DNA from: Armigeres subalbatus
Lineage: Eukaryota > Arthropoda > Insecta > Diptera > Culicidae
DNA length: 64,000 nucleotides
Assembly: GCF_024139115.2 (NCBI RefSeq)
Contig: NC_085141.1
Location: forward strand, 65,857,675-65,921,674
Reading direction: 5' to 3'
Shown here piece by piece: positions 55,090 through 64,000 of the stretch. Every line of letters starts with the position of its first letter. The first letter of the stretch is position 1. The notes below the pieces were generated by a model, which searched no databases, was not told the origin of the DNA, and saw only the letters and a list, made by a program, of their open reading frames with translations. A program made the position numbers and the translations under genes.

Positions 55090-56290
55090 GTTCTTCGCCT
55101 TACCCCTTCTTCGTTCTTGTATCTTCATTCTTCTTTCTTCCTTCTTCCTGCTTCCTTCTTGCTTCTTCCTTCATGCTTCTTTCTTTTTCCTTCTTCTTCT
55201 TTCTTCCTTTTTCCTTCTTCTTTTTTACTTTTTAGTACTTCCTTCTTCCTTTTTCCTTCTTCTTTCTTCTTTCTTCTTTCTTCCTTTTTCTCTCTTCCTT
55301 CTACTTTCTTTCTTCTTCCTTATTCCTTCTTCTTTCTTCCGTTTTCTTCCTTCTTTCTCCCGTATTTCTTCTTCGTTCTGTTTTCTTCCTTCTTCCTTTC
55401 TTCTTCTTCCTTCTTCTTTTATCTTTCTTCCTTCTTTCTTCTTCATTCTTCCTTTTTCCTTCTTCCTTTTTCATTCTTACTTCTTCTTCTTCTTTTTCTT
55501 CCCTTTTCCTTCTTCCTTTTTCCTTTTCCCTTCTTCATTCTCTTCTTCCTTTTTCCCTCTTCCTACTTATTTCTTCTTTCTTTCTTCTTCCCTTTTCTTT
55601 TTACTTTCTTTCTTCTTCCCTATTCCTTCTTCTTTCTTCCGTTTTCTTCCTTCTTTCTCCTGTATTCCTTCTTCGTTTTTTTCTTCATTCTTCCTTTCTC
55701 CTTCTGTTTTCTTCCTTCTTCCATTTCTCTTTTTAGTTCTTCCTTCTTCCTTCTTTCTTCAGCCTTTTTCCTTCTTCTTTCTTCCTTTTTCCCTCTTCCT
55801 TCAATTTTCTTTCTTCTTCCTTATTCCTTCTTCTTTCTTCCGTTTTCTTCCTTGTTTCTCCCGTATTCCTTCTTCGTTCTTTTTTCTTCCTTCTTCCTTT
55901 TTTCTTCTTCCTACTTCCTTTCTTCTTTTTCCTACTTCCTTTCTTCTTCTTCCTTCTTCCTTTCTTCTTCTTCCTTCTTTTTCCATCTTGCTTCCTTCTT
56001 TCTTCGTCCTTCTTCTTTTTCCCTTCTTCCTTCTATTTTCCTTCTTCCTTCTTCTTTCTTCCTTCTTCTTTCTTCCTTCATCCATATTCCTACTTTACTT
56101 CCTTCTTTTCTTCTTCCTTCTTCCTTCTTTTTCATTCATTCTTTCTTCTTTCTTCCTCCTTATTCTTTCTTCCTTCTTCCTCCTTCCTTCTTTCTTCTTC
56201 CTTCTTACTTCTACCTTCGTTTTCTTTCTTCTTCCTTCTTCCTTCTTCCTCCTTTTTCTTTTTTCTTCTTTCCTTCTACTTCTTCCTCAC
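55090..56290 (+). repeat. 1.2-kb polypyrimidine (TTCTTCC)n block
   Basis: Nearly pure C/T on the plus strand with scattered A. It creates a 447-codon Phe/Ser/Leu ORF that is not a gene. Such tracts can form triplex structures. Confidence 0.92.
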
Positions 56291-56468
56291 TTTGCACTAG
56301 TGACTTCTCACTCCCCAGTTCTCCTTCGGCCTTATGACCGTTCGGCCTAATGACCATTCGGCCTAATGGCCATTCGGCTTAATGACCCAGCATTGTTTTG
56401 AAAAGTAAAGCGAAAAATTACATTTTTGGCCACATGGTTTTTCTGCGAAAAAAACCATCTCAGCCATA

Positions 56469-57110
56469 AGCGGGCTCATATGGGTAGTCATATGGCTACT
56501 GCTTCTGCCTCATACGCAGGAGGTCGTGGGTTCAATCCCAGGTCCGTTCCTTTCTCCTACCTTGTATCTTTCTCCTTATTTCTCATGTTCTAGCAATCGC
56601 TAAAACTGGAAAAGAACTTCCATACCGTTTCCATTACTATTCCTTTACCTTAAACTTGAGTATTCTAACAGTAATCTGCTAGAATTGGAAATGAGCTATA
56701 GAGCTCGTTTCCTACATCCAATTAGAAATTCCATCAGTTACCTTCTCCTATATATCACATTGGCAGCTCGTTAACCAAGACGGACCTCTGCCTCTCCAAC
56801 CTAACCCAGAAATTTCAACAAATTCCGCATGAACTCGTGGCAAGTGCAGAGGTATATTCGGCTTGCAGTGGGCGAGTGATTGCATTATCATTTCCTCCCC
56901 CTTCCCTACGTTGACTTGCATTCTGACGTGGCAGGCGCCAGTATGACCTAACAAATGAGATCACCAGTACTTGTACATTGAAGATGTGTGCTAGTCCCAA
57001 GCAAACATCTGTTGGTTCCCTGCGCAAGAACAGCTGATCTGGTCATAATGGAGTAGCAACTACGAGCAGTCAATCAAGTTCAAGATCAAGCTCAAGCTCA
57101 AGAAAAAAAA
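56469..57110 (+). mobile_element. tRNA-headed retroposon, 642 bp, with 15-bp target duplication
   Basis: The target duplication ACCATCTCAGCCATA is at 56454-56468 and 57111-57125. The head (about 56471-56550) has a tRNA-like A-box region GGCTACTGCTTCTG and perfect B box GGTTCAATCCC (56529-56539). The tail is (TCAAG)n followed by eight A. It is long for a SINE; no ORF is credible. Confidence 0.82.
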
Positions 57111-57129
57111 ACCATCTCAGCCATAGAAC

Positions 57130-57545
57130 CAAGTTGGTTAATCGTATTTTCGGTCAAGTGATCTATTTTGCAAAACGACATTTTTCGCCAAATGACCAGT
57201 TCGGTCGAATACTCAACTCGGCTAAATGACATTTTCTGCCAGATGAGCTTTGGCTTAATGGTCGGTTCGGCCAAATGACATATTTGGCCAAACACCTTTC
57301 ATCTTTGTAGTCTGCGGCCAAATGATCCTTCGCGTCGTTTGACCTATTTGTAAGAATGTCAGTTGTCCGAGAGTTATCTAGTCAAATTCCATTAGGCCAA
57401 ATTGAGCGTTTGTCCGAAACGGTTATTAGGTCGAAAATGGTTTTATCAAAAATATCATTTGGGCGTTCGACTGGTAATTTGGGCAAAATGTTGTGGTTCT
57501 AACAAGTTATTTGGCTGAAAATGCCGTTTGACCGAATGGTAGAAT
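57130..57545. repeat. Degenerate GGCCAAATGACA phrase repeats
   Basis: Recurrent short phrases (CGCCAAATGACC, CGGCTAAATGACA, CGGCCAAATGACA, TTGGCCAAACACC, GCGGCCAAATGATCC) in the same style as the terminal arrays elsewhere, but irregular. Confidence 0.5.
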
Positions 57546-58260
57546 GATCACGAGCATCGTCCGTGAAAGACTTCTGGACTGATGAGCTTTTTGTAAATAG
57601 TCGATTTGGTATGATAGCGATTTCAATTCAATAGGAGCGCCTTGCGGTGTCCAACGTATGCCAAAATGTGCTTGTATAGTTTTCGGCGATCCTCAGTGTG
57701 CCCAAGTACACGAATTCTTCAACCGTCTTAATTTCGTCACTGCCGAAACAAACCCGTGGTGGTTGGCTTACGTCGTCTTCTTTTGGACCTCTTCCTATCA
57801 CGTACTTGTTAATGACTAGTGATCTTCTTAGATTCCCTCTTCTGTCTTTTGTAGGCTTCCTCCTTCTTCCCAAATTTACGTGCCACAATATCAATTCCGT
57901 CGGCGGAACCAAATAGTTGAACGGACTTTGTGAAAATCATACCAGCACTCGTGTCAATCCATGCCCTTCGTATTACTTCCTCCCTAACTTCCTGTTAAAA
58001 AGGACTTTCAAAATGACTCGAGAGGGCCCTCGAAACGTAAACTACGCACACCGCCTGATACATCGTCGACTTGACCAACCGTATCGGTTTATCCGGAAAT
58101 CCGTGTTCGTGCGTGCATTCACTACCATGGCTGGTCTCGATCGATTGTATCATATGCGGCTTTGAAATTGATAAATAGATGATGTGTGGGAACGTTATAA
58201 TCGCGGCATTTCTGCAATTTAGTGTTCGCCTATGAATCCCACCTGGTACGAACTGTATTG
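57545..58260 (-). pseudogene. RTE-type reverse transcriptase remnant
   Basis: Minus frames show HEHGFPDKPIRLVKSTMYQA (58080-58140) and EEFVYLGTLRIAENYTS with VIGRGPKEDDVSQPPRVCFG (57700-57840), both clearly related to the RTE copy at 41.7-42.5 kb (HEHGFPDKLTRLIKATMDRV, EEFVYLGSLVTAENDTS). Much of the block between is deleted, and frames shift repeatedly. An old copy. Confidence 0.8.
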
Positions 58261-58551
58261 CAATTTGTGCTACTTGGTGGAAGTTGTTGAAACAAAAAGA
58301 ACGTTTCAGAAGCTGTTTAGCACCGCACAGAAAATTGCAGCGTCGTACGAAGAAGGAGTGTGGTGTTGACGGTTGCAAAATATATAACCACAATACACTT
58401 TTGCATTTATCTGGAGTCCGTAACTCGAATACAGTGAACGTCGTCGAAAAACCGAGGAAGCACCAGAATATTCACAATTCTCTAGTTCATTCTTTTTTTC
58501 GACACCTGCCAGTGACAATCCTTAGTAATGGTAAATAAGTCAGAACATATA

Positions 58552-58743
58552 GGGAGAATGACGGCTTTGGCAGGTTTTGTTCTATTATTGGCAGGGGTTT
58601 TTTTATGACTGACTGAGGCTCAAATTTGGCCTAAGCATTCTTTGCATATCAAAGAATATTGTGGCCAAATTTCATAAAATTTGGTCGACAAAACCCCCCC
58701 CTGCCAATAATAGAACAAAACCTGCCAAAGCCGTCTTTCCCCC
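58552..58743. mobile_element. Palindromic MITE, 192 bp, TA target
   Basis: GGGAGAATGACGGCTTTGGC and its inverse bound about 55-bp arms; TA at 58550-58551 and 58744-58745. The arms contain TGCCAATAATAGAACAAAAC in both orientations. Confidence 0.85.
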
Positions 58744-58796
58744 TACATTTTTATTCGTGCAGGTCGGAAAAATCGGTGCTCTACTTTATGGATGAT

Positions 58797-59009
58797 ATTG
58801 TAGATCCAGTTGAAAACCGAACTGAGCTCTCGCGACAATCGCATTTTCTCCCATTTCCGGATGTCGCAACTGCATCGCGAGTAGTGCGCATCTATGCCAT
58901 AGCCGTGCGCCATCATGCGCACCACTCGCGATGCAGTCGCGACATTCGGAAATGGGAGAAAATGCGATTGTCGCGAGAGCTCAGTTCGGTTTTCAACTGG
59001 ATCTACAAT
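58797..59009. other. Near-perfect 90-bp-arm hairpin
   Basis: The arms (58797-58890 and 58918-59009) pair almost without interruption; the ends are ATTGTAGATCC / GGATCTACAAT. The loop is about 25-30 nt. Both arms include GCTCTCGCGACAATCGCATT. Either a MITE without a clear target duplication or a locus able to make a long hairpin RNA. Confidence 0.8.
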
Positions 59010-59059
59010 AGGTCCTTTTCAACGTTAACGGTATCGCGTCAGCGTTAGGCATCCATGGG

Positions 59060-59350
59060 TTAATCAATGCCTACTCTTTGTGCTGGACTGCACTGGAATG
59101 GACATGACGAAGGTAAATCCGAACGTGTTGGTGTAATAGCAGCAGGGGAAGACAAAAAGTTCAAGTTCAGTGTTCTTATCAACACCTAAAGGGTCTTCCA
59201 ATATAGCATGTCCGACTGCTGACTTCATTGCGCGTACGAGAGGGCAAAACAACATACCATAGTCAGTGGTGGTCGGACACCAGTACTGTATCTACATCCA
59301 GATGGTGATTCGGGAAATATGAAACAGTATCAGTGGATGAAGCAGTTCTT
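59060..59350 (+). pseudogene. BEL/Pao pol remnant, RNase H region
   Basis: In one plus frame WWSDTSTV (about 59260) resembles the (F/Y)WSDS.TVL motif of BEL RNase H, preceded by LKGLPI..VRLLTSLRVRE where the family has a LSIPRLEL pattern. Several stops. Assigned partly by its position upstream of the integrase remnant. Confidence 0.45.
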
Positions 59351-59380
59351 CACAGTAGAGGAGTTAGTATGAATAAAAGA

Positions 59381-59922
59381 GGGTCGTATGAATAAAAAGT
59401 AGCAAAACTCAACGCTTGTAGCATCTACTCAAAAATAAAATCCACAGAGAAAACTACATGTTTGATATGAATAAAACCTTTTTCGAACTTATGGCATATG
59501 CTACATTCGAACTTAGCCTTTACTACAGTTTACTACCATTTACTACATGCAGAAACGTCAAAACAAAATAGACCCCATGATGACGATGATGATTTCATCA
59601 TTTTTTTGCAGCTAATCAACAAAAGACATGTCTGTTTTGTTTGTTTTTCTTAAATTGGACTTCTATTTTCAAGAACAAAGCCGATTCGCTTCGATTCTGA
59701 TGAATAATTTGCATTTTTAACATGAGTAGCAACGTCTTGAGCAGACTTCAGGAAATCAGTAGTAAACTCTTCTTTTATTCATACCGAAACAGTTGTTTGT
59801 AGTATGTTCGAAATGTGTAGTGTAGTAAAGTCTCTTTTATTCGTACGAACATGTTCCACAAGTGACGTTTACTACTCAAAATGTAGTAAACTCGAACTTA
59901 CTACTTTTTATTCATACGACCC
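59381..59922. mobile_element. MITE with GGGTCGTATGAATAAAAAGT ends
   Basis: Inverted ends at 59381 and 59922; internal words ATGAATAAAA and TTTTATTCATAC recur (59368, 59466, 59771, 59836), giving sub-terminal repeats. It sits between the RNase H and integrase parts of the BEL remnant. Confidence 0.65.
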
Positions 59923-60099
59923 ATTGTCAAACTATAGGCTGAAGAAGTTAAGCGAAGCCATTGGCCATGATACAGGACCGAATTGACAGGCTATAACGAG
60001 TGTTGTCATCAGTTGTTGATCCCCGGAATGTTTCTACAACGAATATCGTAGGATCCAGTAATCTTCTGGCGTAACAGATTCGGGAGATCCATGATGACT

Positions 60100-60736
60100 A
60101 GAGTGATTCAAATTTCGACTTTTTTGCCCCTCAATGTTTAAACGATTGCATTTGCCATTTTAATGATCCTCCTAATTTTTTAACAAATTTGGATGTAATT
60201 TGATTGTGCACACGTCATTTAAAATTTGTATGGAAATTACTGTGAAAATCGACCTTTATATGAAATACCGTTCCGTGAAGTGGCCCATGAAGTATTTATA
60301 TATAATCAACACATTGGCTACATAGAATACTTCCTAAGCTGAAAGGCAGTTGTTGTTGCGAAGCGATTTGTCTTTTGAAAGCAAAGTTATGAAGAATACA
60401 AAAATGATGTTATTCTTTTACATGTTAAATTGAATTTCCCACGATTCAGTATTTCCTTAATAACTTTTCATGCAAGCATCAAATCGTTTCGCAACAAAGA
60501 CGACCTGTTTCCTGGTAAAATTTTCTATGTTGCCGATGTTCTCATATGCTTTTAAAGCTTGATGGAAAGCCTTGGGGAACGGTGTTGCATAAAATTTACT
60601 GTTTTCATACAATCAAACTGCGCGTGCTCACTCTATTTAGATCCAAATCAGATCAAACTTTAGGAGGATTCTTAAAATGACAAATGTAATCGTTTAAGCA
60701 TCGAAGGACAAAGAAGTCAAAATTTGAATCACTCCA
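60100..60736. mobile_element. MITE, 637 bp, 9-bp target duplication
   Basis: ATGATGACT flanks it (60091-60099, 60737-60745). The ends AGAGTGATTCAAATTT and TTGGAGTGATTCAAATTT are inverted, with arms of about 75 bp (TTAAACGATTxCATTTG, ATCCTCCTAA). It interrupts the integrase frame; deleting it with one duplication copy restores continuity. Confidence 0.88.
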
Positions 60737-60922
60737 ATGATGACTGTGCGGTAAAGTTCACCAATGCTGCAATGATTTGGGAATTAAATCTCTCTTCGGC
60801 GCCCCAAATGGGCGAATCATGGGAGCGCACGGTGCTGTCTCTAATGACGATTTCGGCACTCCTCACCCGAGCGATAAAGTTCTGCAGATCGCTAATTTAT
60901 ATTCCGCTGGATTCAGCAGAGT

Positions 60923-61004
60923 AAGGAGTCCTAACGCCTAATCATTTCCTGCTGTTCGGTAAGGATAAGGAGTCCTAACGCCTAATCATTTCCTGCTGTT
61001 CGGT
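60923..61004 (+). repeat. 44-bp tandem duplication in BEL remnant
   Basis: Two identical 38-bp copies of AAGGAGTCCTAACGCCTAAT... separated by AAGGAT. Not a multiple of three, so it shifts the integrase frame. Confidence 0.95.
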
Positions 61005-61300
61005 ACAAAGAGCATTGTTCAACCCACAAGTCCAATGGAAACAGCCGTTGGCAGTTCAAGGGATAGTTGGACTAACTAGGTGGCCCTTGGGTAGCTGCAG
61101 ATCTCGATGACTGGTTTCAGCATGAACGTGCACGAGTTCAGTCGTGCACGAGAAATTACAGAATGTTGACGTAATGAATATGAAACAAATTTGCTTGGAT
61201 TTGGATTGAATTTTCGGAACCGTCGGAAGAAAACTTTGAACTTGAGAATTTTAATATATTACGGGACAAAGTGCAGCCGATGTGGATCGACAAGGAGTTT

Positions 61301-61567
61301 TTTTACGTACCCATAAGTAAGGATGTAAGGATCAAATCGTACAATATGGCATCCGTTTCGATGATGCAGTCGTTGATGGTTTCTAGTAGTTCGTTGCCAA
61401 GACCGCATATTGACTTTACCGGGATTGGATAGCCGTCAAGATATTTGAAGCACCGTAACACGTGATGCTTCTGGTGCAGATTGTTTGCACGTTAGTTTTG
61501 GCACATTGTTGATTGTGTGGGATATAAAATTCCAAATGCAATCAATCAATTTGGTAGTAGAAGTGCT
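61301..61567. other. Gene-less linker
   Basis: Probably further decayed BEL/Pao sequence; no motif readable. Confidence 0.3.
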
Positions 61568-61571
61568 TTAA

Positions 61572-62351
61572 CCTTCTGTCTGTGCTCAAAAAAACTTACG
61601 TTGTCTGTGCTTTGGGGTCAAATTGACCCCAAATTGAAATTGCTATAACTTTTTTTATTGTTTGGCCGATTTTGGATTTTTGGGGCTGTTTCGAAAGATA
61701 CTTAAATCATCTTTTAGGTCGTAACCAAAGATTGACTATTGGTGGGCGGGTACATCGCAAGGAGGGGTTTTAGTGAACAAGGGTACAAAAACAGTGATTT
61801 TTCGTGATTAATTTACTTATATCCTTAAATCCTACCCATTTTGAACTGCACCTTTTTCAAAAAGGTTATGCAGGAAGGCGTGTGCTTTGGCATAAGGCGT
61901 TGATAAGTTTAGAACTTGACCGCCAGGTGGTGGTATATTTGAATTCAAAATTTTAGACTACTCAAGATATTGCGATATATAGAATTCTCTCAGTGTAAAT
62001 ATTTTTATAGCACAAATTAAAAATTTGTTAAAATGGCGTCTTGATCAAAGGTCGTCTAGTGGGAATGGACTGTCTTGTGAAATCCAGAATTGGCCAAACA
62101 TTGAAAAAGTTATAGCAATTCCAATTTGGGGTCAATTTGACCCCAGAGCACAGACAACGGAAGTTTTTTGAAAAAAGTACACTGTAGCGCATATTTTCAA
62201 GATTTTTTAAGCGAGTTTGCATCTCGGAGACAGATCTCGGCGAGTTTTACCAAACTACCAAAAATTAGGAGAATCGGTTGAAAACTAAAAAAAATGGCAG
62301 CCACTCAAAGTGGCCTGGGGTTATATTGACCCCAGAGCATAGACAAAAGGT
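61572..62351. mobile_element. piggyBac-type TTAA-flanked non-autonomous element
   Basis: TTAA at 61568-61571 and 62352-62355. The ends CCTTCTGTCTGTGCTC and GAGCATAGACAAAAGG are inverted. Sub-terminal palindromes GGGGTCAAATTGACCCC (61616, and as GGGGTCAATTTGACCCC at 62130) recur, with a third partial copy at 62319. No transposase ORF. Confidence 0.82.
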
Positions 62352-62499
62352 TAATATTATAAGTTGCTTAGTATTCTACATATTTTCTACTTCATACAAA
62401 ATATACACCGTTCGTTCAGTGCATTGTTTTTTGCTTTGATCTCTGCGGTTTTCGTTTCTGACCCGTAACGCTGGGTAGACACCTTTACGTGGTGTGTTA

Positions 62500-62850
62500 C
62501 GGGGTAAGATCTACCACGGTTACATTGCCAGCTACAGGCAAATCCTGGCCCAACAAATACCTTCCTCATTATCCAACTCCGTGGTACTTATGAGGGTGTC
62601 GCTAAGTCGGCCTCTCGTTAAGTAAGTACCACATCAACACTTCCTTCCTCTCCCTAGTTACGGTGAAGATGGGCGTGGCCAGGAGTAGTAATCCTCATGC
62701 TTTTGTTATTTTTGTTTAAGACTGAAATCAAGGACTACTCCCCTTCTTGATTTCTGATAGCATTCTAGATAAGGATCTCAAAAGTAAAACATGAGTATCA
62801 CTAGTGTCCAATCTACGAATTACACCGTAACAATGCTAATGCTAATGATC
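62500..62850 (+). repeat. Second copy of the 12.0-12.3 kb repeat, ending (AATGCT)n
   Basis: Same phrase order as 11990-12330: ATGAGGGTGTCGCTAAGTCG, CCTCTCGTTAAGTA, GTGAAGATGGGCGTGGCC, CAATCTACGAATTACACCGT. The tail repeat differs (AATGCT). Confidence 0.65.
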
Positions 62851-64000
62851 TCTGCGGTTTTCGTTTCTTTTCCCTAAGTGGACACCGCCGATTTTCAGCA
62901 TTCTTGCTTTTGCCGAGATGTAAGTAAATGTTGCTAAATGCCGAATAATATCATGTCTGAAAATCAACTAACAACCGTCATTTGTTACTGAAGTCTAGTA
63001 CTTATTTATTGGCTGAATGCAGGCTCTGATTCTTCAGAGGCGTAATGCCTACCATCAACTAAACACGAATCGGGCCTTATTCCGACTATATGCTAATTAT
63101 TATGTTTCTTTCTCTTCTCCTTATCGATGGATAATGTCGTCCGCCTCATGTGACAGATAAAGATCATAAATTTGTGGATCGATATATGCTCGCCATTATT
63201 CGATGGCGTCTCGGAACGATGGCGGCCTCATCGCGGTGATACGATCGATGGTGGGTTACTGTTTTTTTGTTTGAAATTTATCGCTGAAGATTATCGCAGT
63301 TGGTGCTACTATTTTGGACTGCGGTTGCGCGATCGAATCGAATAAGGGCTGTAAATTAGTTTTCGGAAAGTCTACAGTCCGGTTCATTACTGAATCGCGC
63401 ACCTATCAGCGGCCGTCACCGCAAACAATAGGGTCAAAACTTTATGGGCAATCGTCGGTTGTCGGCTGGTGGGAGGTCAGCAGTGTCTAAAGATTTCGTA
63501 GTCTGGGAGGATGCTGTGAAGAGGGTCGCGTCAGATCTTGACCGTCTTGAGGAGCGGGTGAGGTGTTGTGCGAAGAAGAAATCTAAACTAACACTGAATG
63601 GTTGACTGACTGTGTGAAATGTTTGGTCTTTGGTTTTAGTTGGTCCGCTGAGATTGTAGTTCCCACATTTGACGAGCAGAGCGGAGTGCAGTCGGTTTCT
63701 TTCTCTACATACGTTCCCTAATTGGTGCGCGAAGGCGTGTGACTATGACCTGCCCGCCAGACTACACAGGTTCATGGTTCTTGTGAAGTTTATTGGCAGG
63801 CAGACAGACTGGGAGGAAATATGTGTGGAGCCGTCCGAAATAAACTTTTCATAAACATCATAATGTGTGATGGACGTAATTTATTATACACATACGGTAC
63901 TGCTTGGGTGTAGTTTTTGTGAAAATATCAGTTCAAACGATCGGATGAATCATTTATGTATTTATTTAAATAATGTACATAGAGTAATGAGTCAATTTAT
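62851..64000. other. Gene-less stretch to window end
   Basis: GC-richer patch near 63180-63420 with ATCGAT and CGATC words; no convincing exon. A 61-codon ORF at 63669 lacks motifs. Confidence 0.35.

Larger units (their letters stand above)
53186..56395. mobile_element. Phrase-repeat element with TTCGGCCTAATG termini
   Basis: The left end has GGCCATTTGGCCGAAGGTCATTAGGCCGA split over two places (53187-53215 and 55033-55050); the right end has four TTCGGCCTAATGxCCA units (56327-56390) in inverse orientation. The interior holds a polypyrimidine block. An insertion bounded by CCCGGATAAAAA (53217-55032) appears to split the left end. No clear target duplication was found. Confidence 0.5.
59930..61300 (+). 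pseudogene. BEL/Pao integrase remnant, MITE-interrupted
   Basis: The left part ends at the MITE (60099). It continues at 60746 in a frame with KFTNAAMIWELNLSSAPQM then GESWERT (family: FNPPSAPHMGGSWERM) and SLIYIPLDSAE (LTYVPLD), then stop, then GVLTPNHFLL (LTPNHFL) and later GSSRDSW (the RDSW-type block). Stops and a 44-bp tandem duplication (60923-61004) disable it. The catalytic DDE residues are not readable. The LTRs were not found. Confidence 0.75.

Noticed and set aside
54994..56337. 447-codon Phe/Ser/Leu ORF resembling a multi-pass membrane protein
   Set aside because: Translation of a (TTCTTCC)n tract, not a gene.
58659..59048. ORFs on both strands sharing SRELSSVFNWIYN
   Set aside because: Produced by the hairpin arms being inverted copies of each other.

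Overview
The window looks like intergenic or intronic DNA from a mosquito, most likely an Aedes species. The main evidence is several copies of a tRNA-headed SINE with a shared body and an AAG-rich tail, which I recognise as Feilai-like. RTE/JAM1-type, R1-like, CR1/L2-like and BEL/Pao retroelements, a Penelope-like element, Tc1/mariner, piggyBac-type and hAT-type DNA elements and dense MITEs are also present. Nothing looks bacterial. Almost all recognisable coding sequence belongs to transposable elements and most of it is broken. Two candidate cellular loci stand out. One is a complete single-exon ORF for a small secreted DUF1091/CheA-like protein (27996-28547, minus). The other is a weaker terminal exon followed by an AATAAA signal (15147-15463, minus).

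Layout. 1-1800 holds an internally deleted R1-like LINE. 1960-6966 is one Tc1/mariner-type element whose transposase is split by a CR1/L2-like LINE (about 2611-5941) and which also carries two palindromic MITEs. 7441-8163 is a second, deleted mariner derivative. 8373-10280 is a Tc1 element with double (IR/DR) ends and a MITE inside its transposase. 10.3-17.1 kb is mostly uncharacterised, with a SINE and small repeats. 17.15-21.7 kb is a satellite of a 23-bp quasi-palindromic unit. 22783-26094 is a nearly complete Penelope-like element with RT and GIY-YIG domains, three LTR-like segments and three hammerhead-ribozyme-like folds. 28.0-28.6 kb is the DUF1091/CheA-like gene. 29.15-31.1 kb is an AGCTTTAGCTT satellite whose centre is rewritten in C-rich words.

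32028-35305 and about 45431-46655 are two related elements built from terminal arrays of TTTGGCATAA and internal arrays of a 52-53 bp repeat. The first has a perfect 9-bp target duplication. 36.0-37.0 kb is a SINE split by a foldback element. 38990-40575 is a three-level nest (IR/DR element, then MITE, then SINE). 41191-44506 is a full-length RTE LINE with a 14-bp target duplication. 44.5-47.0 kb holds palindromic MITEs. 53.2-56.4 kb is a third phrase-repeat element with a polypyrimidine core. 56469-57110 is an unusually long tRNA-headed retroposon. 57.5-58.3 kb is an RTE remnant. 58.55-59.0 kb holds two hairpins. 59.1-61.3 kb is a BEL/Pao pol remnant with two MITE insertions. 61572-62351 is a TTAA-flanked piggyBac-type element.

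The window is best read as a stratigraphy of insertions: target duplications and interrupted reading frames give the order of events at several sites. All family assignments are by eye, from motifs and end structures, with no database search.
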